From Aquanectria penicillioides (lineage: Eukaryota; Ascomycota; Sordariomycetes; Hypocreales; Nectriaceae), in NCBI GenBank assembly GCA_003415625.1, contig PYIU01000001.1, forward strand, positions 7,070,210 through 7,134,209: a stretch of 64,000 nucleotides of DNA, read 5' to 3'. The translations under genes were made by a program, and so were the position numbers. Positions within the stretch are counted from its first letter, which is position 1; each line of letters begins with the position of its first letter. The notes beneath the pieces are model-generated. The model did not search any database. It had not been told where the DNA came from and saw nothing but the letters and a program-made list of their open reading frames with translations. Positions 35,501-48,652 of the stretch are shown here, one piece after another.

Positions 35501-38500
35501 GGCATTGTCATGTAATAGGCACCGATGTCAAAATGGTTAGACAAACCCTTCCCCACAGACCGCCCAACTAAAGCCCATATATATGCTTGCTGAGGTGGCT
35601 CATCCCTATCCTCAACAGGAGGAAGACGTAGGCTTTGTATTATAGAATCTGTGCCGCTGCGAGTGCGCTTTTGTGTGATTTCAAGGCGATTGGTGGGGGT
35701 TTTCGGCCTTCACAACTACTTCTGAACGCGTCCTGTATTGTGCCAATGATCTAGCGCGGGTGCTGCGTCTTGTTTCTCGCCGCGGACTCGGGGTTTATGG
35801 CTTTCGAGGCTGCTTACTTGACCCAACGCCGCATTTCGCAGTGACTCATGACGCGGTACGGTTCACTGCAATTTTAGCCGCTGTCAGTGAGTGCCTTTCT
35901 AAACCGCTCTCTCTAAGAGCTGAAATTGCAGCGAAATAAAGGTATGGCTACTGTTCTCCGGGTACGTGTTTATTCTGATGCTGTGCATGACTCGACTCTA
36001 CTTTCAACCAAGGATTAGTGATCGCTTGGTCTTGGTAGCTCCTCCATAGGTCTTGTTGTTTTATGATGGTGGCCATTACATTGCAAACACATGACGCGAA
36101 TCCTGTGACCTTGCAGATCGGGCCTCAGTACTTTGAGTCAAACAAGTTACTTTCGAGTGTTAGACACTTTATCATGTTTCAGGTGACAGCATGTTCGTCC
36201 GCCTCAGCAATTGATCTGGGAGCCCTTGAGGCTATTTGACCATTTGGGAGGGCTGGAAGAACGCTAAGTAGGGCCACTTAGAAACAATGGATTGTACTGG
36301 TCAGCATTGCCTCAGGTCGTCGTCCTCTTTGACTAGATCGTGGAGTCCAAGCCGAGGCATCGATAGCGCTAAGCCTGATCGAACTAAAACGCCTCAAGCC
36401 AAGGGCAAGTCCTTATCAAAAAGCTTAGGCGTGTGTGTAGCAGTTTCAAGACACACAACCTAAATGGGTACATGTCTCTGAGAGGGAGATGGAGACAGAA
36501 GGAAGGGGAAGGGGGAAAAAAAACCCCCCAAGAGTTCCCAAGTCAATATCCTGTCTTTTTGGGAACCTTAGTCAGCCGATGAGTGGCTGTCTCTGGGCGA
36601 AGCTTTAGGATGCCTCTTCACCCACCGGTAATTTAGAATGCAACACCACCCCCCTTGCGTTGGTTTGTTTTCCCTGGACGGCCGGTTGGGGTGGGCAGAG
36701 ACACATGGGGCGTGCGTGTGTGTGTGGGAAAGACTGCGAAAAATTGCAAATGGGTGGGTGGCATTCCCCCGTGTGTGGCTTCTTCTGTTATCATTTGGGC
36801 TGACAGTGGTGCGCCATTCTTGTCTTTTTTGTCTTTTGCCCTCTGGACTCGTTCGGTTTTCGGCATTCCGATTTCACTGGCTGCAGGAGCATGAGAGTGG
36901 GAATGCAAGTCAGCGCGTTGAGTAATGCTTGAGAGTGGTGGTGGTAGGGCTTTTGACGTCGCAGTGGCAGGCAGCATCAGTCGGGATTGATATTTTGATG
37001 CTACATTACTCGATGGCGTCGTATCAGAAGAGCGCTTCCCAGCTGAACAAGGTTTGCTGGCCTCGTCTGGGGAAACTCAGATCTTCTTCTATCTGGCTGA
37101 CTGTGCTGCGCAATGCTATGCTATGCTATGATATGCTGCACCGTCACATAGCAGTTGGTTACTCGCTAGATTCACACGCACAGAGCCCTCTGTGTTCTGG
37201 CTTTCCAGTTCTCTGTTCGTACGCGGCACCAATAAACAGGCCAGCAGCGCTGGCTCGATGGATTTGAATTACCAAATGAAACCATTTTCTTATCAGCAAG
37301 CAAATCAATTCCTCCCTTATGAGATCTGCCCCCCCCCCCCCCCCCCCCCCTGGGCCTTAAGTCCGATTAGGAAACCCCTACGGAGTACGGAGTACGGAAA
37401 CCTGTGTACCCCGAGGTATCGTTGGACCCGTGCTTTTTTGTGTCACTTTAAAACCCAGCCTCATCATCATCACCTCAAGGTTTCTGTCAGTGTAGCTGGT
37501 TGCAAGACGGTCTCGAGCCTCGGTCCACCCCATGCACTAAAAGAAACGAATCCACCATTCAACTCCACTGGGGCAGCAACGCCCAGCAGTCTTTTTTCCC
37601 TTTCCTTCCCCGGGCCGCTGTGACATCGATGACTCCATACTCCGTACTCCAGGGATGAGTCTCTGGGGACGTGGTCCGTGATGCCCTGGGCCAAAGCACT
37701 CTTCTTGCTTCTTGCTTCTTGGGGACGAGAGATCGCATCACGAGATGCTTTCACCTAAGCCAGTCCCTATCCTGGCTCTTGCGTGGCCCCGGGGGGGAGG
37801 CAGACCCCCGCCCCACTGCATGTGCCCACTGGAGGTGCCCACTGTGCCCACTGTAAGCCCCGAAAAATTGGGAATCGCCCAGAGCGCCTGGGCCCGGATT
37901 GTGTCCGGGAAGAAGAAGTCGGCTTGCGCTACATCCATCCCCAAGATCCGGCTCCAGAGAAAGGGGGGGGTTAAAAGAAAAAAGGAAAGAAAATTTTCAG
38001 GGACTGGTCTAACAAGGAGTAACTCCAAACCCTCATGAGTGCGTTCTTTTTCTGAAAGAATGAAAAAACAAACCTTCTCGGACCTTTTCTTTGCTTTTGA
38101 GGAACTGGGGCGCAAGGTGAAGGGGAAGGGGAAAGGGTGGCTTGGCTTTGGGCATATGACGATGTAATGTACCGTTGTAATCATGTACGTAGTGATTGAT
38201 TGATATTAGGCCAAGGAAAAAGTAACACCGAAGCCAATACCATTGATAAATGCACACAGTACAGCCATCGATAGATAGCTGCAGTAGGGCCAAGCCGCGG
38301 CGCGTGGTGGCTATCACAACGCTCACTTGTTGTCGATATTTGTACCCCCCCGGCCCGGGATCGCCGGTTGGCAGATAGCTGCCCAGGGCCCTGGGGATTT
38401 CATCTTCGTTTTCTGGTTGACACAATGGCTGGGGGGAGGAAAATGCCCCGAGCTGGCGTCTCCAGCGCAGCTGCCCTGAGTCGGTGGCGGTAACTACGGG

Positions 38501-41159
38501 CAGGATATGGAACAGGAGCTGAGTATCCGTATGTGTAGTGTAGTATGTAAATGGGAAAGACGGGATACACCGAGTGGCCGCATCCAGGGTCTCTGGCGTG
38601 TTGTGTGCCCTGGCAGGCATCCGTTTCTTGGCACCTTCAATACATCTGTTCTGGACGGATAAATGGAGCCCGACTTGTTGGCCCTGTCGATGGCGATGGT
38701 GATGTCGATTGCAACGGCGACGACGACGACGACGGAAGAGATAATGAGGGCGGTGATGATCATCCATCCCCCTGTGCCGAAAATGACGGGATAGGGGTTA
38801 CAGTGCATTCAATACTCCAAAGGATCCAGCCAGGACTCGTTCAGCGGCAACCCCAGTGAGCGGTAGGTAGTGACAGCGGGGGCAAGTACTACAGGCTCTT
38901 GAGGCGTTGCCTCGATCCATCCCCATTACGTGTGTGAGTGTGTGATTGTGTGTTTTGTGAATAAAGTTCTGGGGGCCTTAGCCTTCAGGCCGTCTCGGCC
39001 ACTCTCCACCTCGGAACACTCCACCTCCACGTCCTCCACCTCCACCTTTTCCACCTCGTCCAGCGCCCACCATCTCCAGAAAAGCACAGCCCGCTCCGTG
39101 CCCGATTGACTGATGATGGCGAAGAGCATTTTGTCTGGCCTGGGTTGGGTGTATTGACTTTTGCTTTTGACCCAGACCCGTCAGCAACGCCCATCCACAT
39201 CCGCCCCAGTCCGCCCCAAATGGTCAGCCCAGCTGGCCGCCTCAATCATCCGCTGGCACATCTGCGTCAACCCGTGTCTCCAATCCTTCACCTCTTCAAT
39301 TCCCTACTCCCTGCTACCCCAAGGCCCAGAAACTTCCCGGACCATATCCCAAGCCACAACAGACAGCCACAGGCACAAGGCACCGGGAGCTGCAGGGCAC
39401 ACCACGCATCGCACGGGAGAACTCCACGCACAAATGTACAGTGCGTTGTTGTGACTGAGAGAGTGTGTGTGGAACAAAACGCCTCTCATCTCTCAGAGGC
39501 CAGAACCAGAGACCACAGGTTAGAGCCCACTGGGCTCAGTGCCCACTGAGCCCCGAAAGCCCGCAGCCCAGACGACCAAGTGATCGGGACGAACGACACA
39601 TTCAATCCCGTCATCGCTTGGTCTTCTCCACAATCTGGGACCAGCCTAGGCCCCGGCGATACCTCTAGGGTTCATGGTGCCAAGGCTTGGACCGTCCGCG
39701 ACTGGAGACGGCTGCTGGTACTCTTCAGTATCGACCTAAAATCATTAGCTCCGGGCGTCTCCATATCTCTCTATCTTTGTCCTCTCATCATTCTCTTTGT
39801 CGCCTTCTCGCCGAGTCTTGTTCTGTTGGTCCCCACTTGGGGCCGGTCCTCCAACTCCTCCTCCATCTTTCCCCATTCGCGCCCCCCCTTCTCCATCGCC
39901 CCGAGCCTCACTTCGGCCTGTAATAGGCACTGCCCCGTGTACCTGCTCTCGCATGTTCACATTATCATCCCCTTGACCTCACATTCGCCCAATTCTTTTT
40001 CCCCCTATAGGAGGGAGAAGATCGCAACAGACCCATTCATATCCACCATTCAGAGCTCCCTCATCTCCATCCTTTTTTTTTTCCTCCTTTTATCGCAGCC
40101 AGGCAAAGCAGTCTCATCTTCTAACAAGACCGGGCAGACCCAGTCCAGTCCAGGGCACCAACAACCCAAGCCAAAAACTCGGCCCGTCCACCCACAGCTT
40201 CGGGAGGCATAGCAGCCCGGACTCACCCACCTGAGTAAATTGCACATCTATTACACTTAGAATAGTGTCAAAGGTTCGACATCACGGTATTTCCAATTCG
40301 CACCATCCCATCCCGTCCCGGATACATACCGAAGACCACTACCTTGGGCCCCCCCCCCCGGCCGGGCTACCGCCACCCTTGTCCGGCTCCTTGTTCGCCC
40401 ACGCCGCTCACCCATCCTTGGGACACCACCTGGACACCCTTGGCCACGCCCTGGATCACCCTGGGTGGATGCCCACTCGTATCTATTACCCCAGAGTGTC
40501 CTCTCGCGTCGCGTACCGCTATCTCTGGGCTCGCCCACGTTCGCCGCTATCAGCCACCCCTGTTGCCGTTCTGTCCCTGGTCCGGCCTGTCACTTGCGTC
40601 CAAGCCCAAGCCCAGCACCAGATTTGTGGTCCTTCGTCGCCTTGCCTGGTCGCTCTGACTTCTGACTTCTGACTTCTGACGGTCCTCCCCTCCTCGTCCC
40701 CAGCGCTTCGCCTCATCTGGCCTTGGCTTCGTTCACACTTAGATCCCTTTTCTTCGCATCTTCCTGTGTCAGCTTCTCATCCTTTCTTCCTTTTGCACTT
40801 CCTTCCCCTCTTGGCCGGGATAAATCTCCACCCGCCACCATTCCACTGCCCATCACATCACCAGGCCCGACATATTGCCTCCCCTCACCCTCGCCCTCCT
40901 GCCCTCCGCCAATCTCACTCTCACTCTCGCTCATCTATCTATACAACCATTCCACAACCACTACCATTGCCGCCGCCGTAGCTGCAACCGCCCTCAACCA
41001 TCTGGCAGCCATTCCACCATCCGTCACCATTCACCCTATAAAGCAGCCGCCCGGAGATCTGGACTCCCAATAACCCTTGCCCTTCCCAGGATCGACTTGG
41101 GGGTATTACTTTCCTGGGCTCCACCACTCTCATAGTGACATCCCCCTCCCCAAACAAAC
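32589..41159. other. 8.6-kb gene desert upstream of a C2H2 factor
   Basis: No supported gene in about 8.6 kb. It holds low-complexity tracts: (TGCT)n at 33066-33115, a 22-C run at 37329-37350, (GAC)n near 38718-38735, and a TGACTTC repeat at 40656-40680. Frames such as 33786-34490 and 38033-38767 have no motif and skewed composition. From about 39700 on the plus strand is strongly pyrimidine-rich, as in a long 5' leader or promoter of the factor at 41160. Confidence 0.5.
37329..37350 (+). repeat. 22-base poly-C run
   Basis: An uninterrupted run of 22 cytosines on the plus strand (poly-G on the other), a candidate quadruplex or slippage site. Confidence 0.9.
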
Positions 41160-42959
41160 ATGCCTCCCGAGTCGTGGCCTGAATCCGACGGCTCCCCGCA
41201 GCAGTCGGCCATGTCAAATCAAGATGATTCCCTCGACCGCCAGCTGCTTCGCCATCTCATGAGGCGCTATGGTCGCGAGGGAATCGCCCAGCTTATGGAA
41301 GAAGAGGCGACATCGCCCGTCGTTGCTCGTAAGTACCTTTCTCTTTTGACGAACATTCTCGCACAGTGATCAAGGGGCCAAGACTTCATTTTTGTAACCC
41401 CCTTCGATTCATGCTGGCCCTGACGGCGAGATTTGTCGTTGCTAACACCCGACTTTCTACTAATAGACCATGACGGCGCATCAGTCATCTCCTCAAGTAC
41501 CTTCTCTTCAGTCAAATCCGAAGACGCCGCCAGCTTATTCGACACTGCAAGCATACGGACCTTCTCGTCGGATACCTCCTCCGTGACCGGCAGCATAATT
41601 TCCAATGTCTCAGCCCGAACTGCAAAGTTGCTGGGTCGAAAATCCCAGTCTTCCGCCGCCTCAATCAAGTCTACGTCAACCCAGCGCGATGATGATGCCT
41701 CTTCGACTGCCGGCGACTCCATCACTACTCCAACAAGTGCCCCCAAGCAAAAGGGGTCTTTCACTTGTGGATTCTGTCGTGAGGAGGATATCCAGAAAAC
41801 TTGCACTCGCAAAAATGATCTGAAGCGCCATATTGAAGACTTCCACAACATGAATGCCCAGTGGTTCTGTCGTCACCGAGGCTGCACAATGGTCTTCGAC
41901 TGGCAGACCGCTTACAAGACGCATCTGAAGCAAGCCCACGGCGGCTCACGGATGACCCTCGACGAAGCCAAGGTTAACCTGTGCCCCCAGACGGTATTTG
42001 CATGTGGTTTCGAAAACTGCACAGCTGTTTTTGAATCTCCGAGTGACGACGATGCCGACTCAACCTTCAAGGAGTTTGTCGGTCACGTGGTAAAACATTT
42101 CGATGAAGGAGCCAACAGCGGAGAGTGGACCTATTCAGCCCGAATGCGCAACCTATTGAGACAGGTCGGCTTGGTAAATGCGTGGGCAAACTCGTCATGG
42201 CCCGAGGAGGAGAGGAACCGCTTGCAATGGCATCCCCAATCCAGCGGTATCATGAGGAAACGACTCGAGACCCGGCATCTGGGTGATCTGCAGCTGTTGG
42301 TCCAGTACGCCATTGCTCTTGGTTCAGAACCCTCAACCATCCAAAAGTATCGTGAAGATTTTATCACACCGGTCAAGGATGAATGTCGCCAGCCGATCCC
42401 AGGCCACAAGTCCCGCGCCCCACCGCTCCCGCCTTCAGCTCCGGCTCCCGACCCGGACCAGTATCAGTTCCGTATTTCTCGTGGAACGAACCCCAACTTG
42501 GCGGCTTACCTGGCCTCCCAACGCCGAGTGTATGTCCCCCGACCTGGACCCGTTCGCTCCGGACGCTCCGCCCGTCCTCCTCGGCATGCAGTCCCCACCA
42601 ACGCTGCAACCCAAGGACCGATACCACCTCAATTTAGATACCCCGGTATGCCCGCAGCACCCATGTACGACCCAAGGCAGCAACAGCAGTTTGCCATGAT
42701 GGCCCAGTCTTCTGGGGGCATCATTGCTGAGGATCTTCGAAGTCTACGATCCATGACCAGCAGCAATCCCGAGCAGGACATCGAGATGGCTGACTCGGAC
42801 ATGATGGATGCCGCTTACATGCAGGAGCAGGCCTTTTCGGCTCCCTATGGGCCTGGAGGCATTCCGAGCCCTGCCCCCGATGGAGCATGCATAGACTCGG
42901 GAGCGCCCATGCAGCAGCACATGTCTTATGCGACATATGATTCCGCTCATGCATATTAA
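41160..42959 (+). CDS. C2H2 zinc-finger protein (paralogue of the gene at 63267)
   Basis: Encodes 553 residues from exons 41160-41328 and 41467-42959; the 138-nt intron has GTAAGT and a CTACTAATAG end. Residues 25-56 form a short helical block around LLRHLMRRYGREGIAQLM. Residues 57-155 are Ser/Thr-rich and likely phosphorylated. At 156-215 two zinc fingers follow: CGFC with the pair H-x4-H after RKNDLKRHIEDFH, and CRHRGC with H-x4-H ending KQAH. A third, looser finger (CGFENC to HVVKH) lies at 235-267. A Pro/Arg/Gln-rich disordered tail completes it. Nuclear DNA-binding protein by architecture; targets unknown. The family looks specific to filamentous ascomycetes (inference). The same layout and intron site recur at 63267. 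Confidence 0.85.
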
Positions 42960-45578
42960 TTCAAAACAAAAAGCGGCGAGCCGCGGCGTCATAGCGAAGA
43001 CGAAACCCCATCGCAGGGTACCATCTCTTTCAATGACTTGTATTACTTCCAAGGATAGATTTGACACCATTCCATGAGGAATAATTCCCTCAAGGTAATG
43101 TCGGCACGATTGTCGAGCATGGCCATATACGAGCCAGTTAGGCATTTATTTCATTGCCACGCAATTACAGCATGGCCATACGACACACACTCATTCAACT
43201 GGGCCTTTCATAAATGTACCTATCTGGGCGGAGACGGGAGCTATACGGGGCGAATTGCACTTTTAGGTTGGGTGGGACAAGGCGAGCGGGTCTGGGAGTT
43301 ATGATTTGACCGGTCTGGGAGTGAAAGAAAATGGCGAACTCCTAATGGTGGATTTGCAATTACCGGAGGTTGATTACTTAGTGGTGAAGAAGAAGTGAGA
43401 AGGAGGAGAAACGTAGTTAGTGGTAGGATTTGATACCCCGAGTTGAAGAATCAGAGATTTGTGGTTTCTCTGCAATGCTAATTTACTCCCAAACAAACAT
43501 GCGGATTGTGTTGTATCAAAACGGGTTAAACATCCGCCAAGAAAGTCTAAACATACTCGTCAACCCACAGCCGAAAGTAGATCAACCCCGCCTTTGATGT
43601 GAGCGCGGCTCGGTCCGAGTTCAACACGGACACCGTGCGTAGGGACACGGAGATGGTTCCCGGGTTTGGTGGGTATCAAAATTATACTGCAGCATGGCCA
43701 CAGTTGATATCGCTACAGACGGACATCATTTGAGTATCAATTGGACACAGGATGAATGTATCCGCAGGATCCCCTAGCATGAATTGTCCTTTCAACCACC
43801 TAGATCGCCTGTCCAAGACTTCACCGTGATGTGATGGTGAATTAGTGAATGTTTGGCCTTGTTTGGGGACATTTACAACACAAACGAGGAGCCGAATGTT
43901 GAACAGGGGGTTCATTGTGTTCTATACTTCTATTGGCATGTGCTAATGTCATTGAAGAGCGCTATACAGATCGTCGCAATGACCTCATTGATTACATTTG
44001 GAATAGGCGTGACGCAAGAAGCGTCCAGATATCTAACCATAAACACTTAATCAAGAGACGACTACCAATTTTGTCTCCATGAGTTCAGTTCAGTTTCTAC
44101 TTTTGGGGGGTTGGAATGAAGTGTTCTAGAGCGAAGAGGTTCTAAGTTTTGTTAATGAGAAGCATCTCGGGTGCGCTATCATAGCTCTGCCTGGTGTTGT
44201 CACCACGGAGACAGCCAATGTTGGAACCAATTGAGCCTGATATAGGCATTGTTTTTGATGTGCAATTTATGAAGGAGAGACAAGTCGAAGGTCATGGATG
44301 CAGGCAATAATGACGTCTATCATGAGCATCACACGCAGCAGTTCGACCTTTTTCCTGAGGAATGAATAACTGTCTCGAGACTCCTATTTGCGCGTATTCT
44401 TCTATGCACTAAGCTGAGAATAGACATAATGCTGGGGAACTCTGAGGTCATTGACATTAGTGTCAATGTAGGCCGCAAGGGTCCATCAAGAAATCTCAGT
44501 ATCTTCCCCGCCGACAAGGTACTCTTTAGAACAGGCCTCGTGACGAACTTGGCATCTTCCACGCACAACCACTTCTCCCGAGACTCTGTAGGAAAGTTTA
44601 CTGCTAAATCCAGCCGCGTTGCTCGGCCTAGTCCACGGGCATGTTCTATAGCTCAAGGGTCACAGACATCACCCACCACGCCAGCATATCTCGTTTCAAG
44701 TTGCGATTGCAATTCCTCAAAGGTCGTATATAGTCGACGAAGAAGACCTGGAAACTCAATCAAATATATATATATTTTTCCATCAAAATTTCCACTCAAT
44801 CTTTAAAACAGCCTCAAAAGTCGCTGATGTACTAGAGTTCACATTGGACGACGAGATGAATCTCGTAGAAACGGCCCAGTCCAACCTCGAAAATGAAAGA
44901 AGCGGTAGTTCTGGTCATGTTGAAGGTAGCGCTCGTGTCGTCAAAAGGATGGCCAGGTAGACAAGGGTACCGTCCCGTCCTCATATCCCAATGACCCCAG
45001 TTTAGGTGAGTGTTAGCGCTGGCATTGCTATCTAGGTCTTCGCTAACGGAGCCTGTATAGGAAATATAGAAGACTGCCTCATTATCTCCTCTCTAACTTT
45101 TTTTTCGTCGACCAGAACATCATCTCGTTTGAGATAACCGACGGTCTTGCACCCCTTAGTTGGGTGACATCGTTACAAGAGACCATTCAGAGTCATTGCA
45201 GGTATCGTCGGTGGCATTTCACAACCTGGTGTCCCAGTTTATCTTCCAAATCTCAAACCGCGCGTATACATATCTCATAGAAGGAACCATTGACAAAGTA
45301 TCGCAAGTACAGATGAAAATTGTACCATAAATTCAGTATCAAGGGAAGTAACATCATATATAAATCACGGTAACTTTTTTTGGTTTTGGAAATTTTAGCA
45401 TATGCCAGGCTTCTTAGTTTATATTCGGTTCGCATGAAAGCACGAATGTTGGCTTGGGCAACCTTTCTTATAAGGAAAAGTGACTAGATGCAGAGTTATA
45501 TGAAGAATTGACCGCAGCGTCGAGATACGGTAACCCCTCGCCTGGCGCCCTCTGCGTTTTGCTTCCATAGCCAGCCCA
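42960..45578. other. Intergenic region
   Basis: About 2.6 kb without a supported gene. It includes the 3' end of the C2H2 gene and scattered short frames (43682-43915, 44429-44806) with no motif. Confidence 0.5.
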
Positions 45579-46100
45579 TTACAGCTCTTCAGCATCGGTG
45601 GTTACAACCTTGATCAAGATTCCATCCGGGGTGTAGCCCCTCTTAACATACTCGTCGGACTTGTAGAGGGGGTTGGCAGCGTCGTAGAGAACGTCACGGA
45701 AGCCTCCATCAGCAAGGCACTAGATGATGGTGGGTCCCACCTCATCGCGCTGCTGGCCACCGTCGATGGTGTTGGCAATACTGGTGTACCGAACTGATGA
45801 GTTGGCATTGGGTTTGATGTGCTTAGCCAGGACCTTCACAGTTTCATAGTTGTAGATCTCCCACTGCTGACAGTCAGGCGAGTCCTCAGCGGGCATGGTA
45901 AGGAATGCATTGTCGTGTATGCCATGGGCACGGAGATGGTTGCCAAGATAAGTGATGTGCTCAACGACAAGGCCCTGGGGAGTGTCCCAGTCACCATTTT
46001 AACAGTGGAGGGCAGGCCTGTTCCATTCCTCGCATTTGGCATTAATTCCCTTAGCGACTGCAAGCAGAGCTACAGAGAGGTTGACAAGCTTTGGTAACAT
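45579..46100 (-). pseudogene. Secreted small protein, inactivated by two in-frame stops
   Basis: On the minus strand an ATG at 46100-46098 starts a frame of 174 codons that ends at TAA 45581-45579, interrupted by TAA at 46001-45999 and TAG at 45722-45720. No shift is needed. The start codes for a hydrophobic signal peptide (MLPKLVNLSVALLAVAKG, then NAKC). The rest is protein-like, with blocks such as VVEHITYLGNHLRAHGIHDN, YNYETVKVLAKHIKPN, DGGFRDVLYDAANPLYKSDE and DGILIKVVTTDAEEL. Both stops fit single C-to-T changes of a glutamine codon at CpA, the RIP target step, although the stretch as a whole is not AT-rich. I recognise no family. It may be a former secreted effector-like protein or a member of a duplicated family. 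Confidence 0.7.
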
Positions 46101-47937
46101 GGTGATTATAGGGAAGTGTGTATGAGTGTGTAGATGGGCAGAGCGAACTCGAAGCGAGGTCCATTGGGTTGATACAGTAGTCAATGGATGCCTACAAGAC
46201 AGAAAGTATAACAGAAACGCTGTCTCAGCAGCCCAGAGAACAGCTCAGCCGCTATTTGTACGTAGAGAAGATTTCCCGTCAGCTAAGTCTTGTCCCTCGT
46301 CACAATTACTGACGGTGTGACCGGGGCTGAACGACCTAGATTTACCTCTGGAGAGTCCGATCCGAAGTGTTGATATGTTGATCATCCCTTGTGAAGCCCC
46401 ACTGCGAGAGAGCGATGTCTTAGTTGCTGTCATCAGTGAGTCTGTGGTCGGGCCGTCTGGTTGGAGGGCTGGCTGCAATGGCCATTCCGATGGTGACCGC
46501 ACCAGATGGATGGCGCGTACCTTCGTCATGTCTTGGCTTTGAATCAGACAGTTAATGGTTTCGAATTTTAGTGAGACTACCACTGCTGATTCATGAATGG
46601 GCAATGGCTGTAGTAAAGGTGTACTATCTGCTCTCATGCCAGAGTGCTTCATCGACGGACATCGGGTATATCTCTCAGCTCGCCCATTTAGATCCCGCCC
46701 TTGTTAGCTGCGCTACTGTAGGGCCGCGGCTGCGGGAGAACTGCCGTGTCCGATCCAGCCTCTCGTGGGTTTGCAATTTGAGACATGGCGGCGGCTGGAA
46801 TCTCCCTTTGCTGCGTTAGCCAAACGCATGTCTCAGCGAAAACTCGCGCAAAGTGGAGAGGGTCACTCGGTCCTATGGAGGCATGCCGGTGTGAACGTGG
46901 TGGAAAGAGGGAGTATTTAGTCTAAAGCGAAGATCTTGCTGAACGGAGATATCCCTTGGCCTTAGTTTAGCACTACACAAAACTTGCTGAACCTCACGAA
47001 TCGTTCCCAGTTCACTTCCGAACAAATGAATAGGAGGGTGGAGACATGAAAATGACATGTGTGTGCGACGTTGTGACACGGGTGACCCTGCAATTCGGAA
47101 TATGGTCTCAATTATAAGACTTGTGAGTCAATATGACGTTCCCTCGTCCCGATATTAGCCGCCGGCATGTTCATATTAGATGAAGCACGAGGGAAATACG
47201 TCATCCCGAGATACATCTCAGCGGGTGACAGTCTGCTTCCCGACTAACACTTTGGCCGCCCAACTCTAATTGACTCCCGACAACAAAATATCATTCCTTG
47301 CTACTTTGCGATCGAAGTTTTACAGGCTTGATCTAAGTTCATTTCAGTGCTTTTACTTCATCATACATGCTGCGTGCAATGCCTTCTGACTTGCCCTCCA
47401 CCACCCCCGGTACCCGAATTACGATATTCAGTTGGATAGATGTGGTGTTCTCAATTCTCATGGCCAGAAGCCTGCAAATCCAGTTGCCAGGTATAGGCAT
47501 AAGTGAATACCAATTACTTAACCTTGGTTATCCGGACTTTTTCTCAAATATCCCCAACAGCTCCACATGAATAATCCCTGAGCAAATTCTCACCCTACGT
47601 TCTTGAATGCACTCTATCACACCCGGCATCAAGGCTCAATTGTCGAATAACCCCCCGAATCAACTGATGAATATGGACACTCTTTTACAACTATAATCAT
47701 AAGCTAGTTTGATGTCGGCTGTGAGACGAGGTAACTAGACGCGTATTGGGTAACTAGTACCTCGTCTTTCATTGTTATGTGAACAACAACAAAGATAGAC
47801 GTGCCACACCTGTTGGTCGTTCACGCAAAACAATTTATTCACCTCTGTACTCGACGTTGCACATGGAAATCATGTCGCCAGATCGCAATGCCGCTATCAT
47901 CACCATGTGCGACGTTGGGATCTTCGTCGAGCAATAA
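46101..47937. other. Intergenic region
   Basis: No supported gene. A 67-codon ATG frame at 47367-47570 and several shorter ones are not distinguishable from chance. Confidence 0.45.
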
Positions 47938-48019
47938 GGCGCGGTGGCAGAGTGGTCTAATGCGTGTGACTAGAAATCACATCTCCTCGGAGGCGTCTGT
48001 TCGAATCAGGCCCGCGTCG
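47938..48019 (+). tRNA. tRNA-Ser (AGA anticodon)
   Basis: Folds as a class II tRNA: acceptor GGCGCGG paired with CCGCGTC (one G-T), discriminator G at 48019, box-A-like TGGCAGAGTGG in the D arm, anticodon stem TGTGA/TCACA with loop CTAGAAA (anticodon AGA, reading UCU and, after inosine editing, UCC/UCA), a long variable arm, and T arm GTCTG-TTCGAAT-CAGGC. No intron. The extra-long variable arm supports serine identity. Confidence 0.92.
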
Positions 48020-48040
48020 CATGAAGTCTCTATCTAATTC

Positions 48041-48048
48041 TTTTTTTT
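48041..48048 (+). terminator. RNA polymerase III terminator of the tRNA-Ser gene
   Basis: A run of eight T residues 22 nt after the tRNA 3' end. Confidence 0.85.
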
Positions 48049-48388
48049 GCGTTCATTCTTTTTGCTTCTTTGCAAACAAAGAAGCACATGGTTGGTTTAG
48101 AGGAATATGTTGTTTCTTCCTGAAGACAGGGTATCGGATGAGACCTGTGGAGCCCATGTGATGATGAAAACCCAACGTTTCCGTTGCATTTTATATGGCG
48201 GTGAAATCCTCTGTACAACTATGCGTACTTCCTCAAATTTAGATTTATGGTGATTTTTAGCCATAGCATCATCTCGCACACCATCTAAGGAACAGATGTT
48301 GTAGTCGATCAATCCTCAATGGGAGAGAGGCATCTCAGATATCAAGATATTATGTGCTGCGGTATAGGGTAAGTACATTATCTCGAAA
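48049..48388. other. Spacer between tRNA-Ser and retrotransposon
   Basis: About 340 bp with no gene, ending at the target duplication AAACG (48389-48393). Confidence 0.6.
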
Positions 48389-48393
48389 AAACG

Positions 48394-48652
48394 TGTTGAC
48401 GGATATAGCGGCCGGGCGAAGGTGGTCGCCGCTATAGACATAGCGGCCGGCCACAAGCCGACCTTAGGGGCCTTATGGGCCTAGGTCTTAAGGCCACATA
48501 TCCTCACAAGGGAATCCCTGCACTATAAATAGGTGACTGCATTCTGCAACCACTATCTAGCTGCTCCTTACAAATCCCAATTAATCTAGACCGACCCATT
48601 GCGTATATTGCCCGCTATAACCGTCCCTGCACGTGCCTATATATTGTTTATA
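48394..48652 (+). repeat. 5' LTR of the copia element
   Basis: 259 bp from TGTTGACGG to the degenerate end TTTATA. It carries a perfect 9-bp inverted repeat (48404-48412 with 48428-48436), and a TATAAATA promoter-like box near 48523. Its inner half differs from the 3' LTR by A/T substitutions. Confidence 0.95.

Noticed and set aside
37192..37623. 143-codon frame across the poly-C run
   Set aside because: Contains a poly-proline artefact of the homopolymer and no other coding sign.
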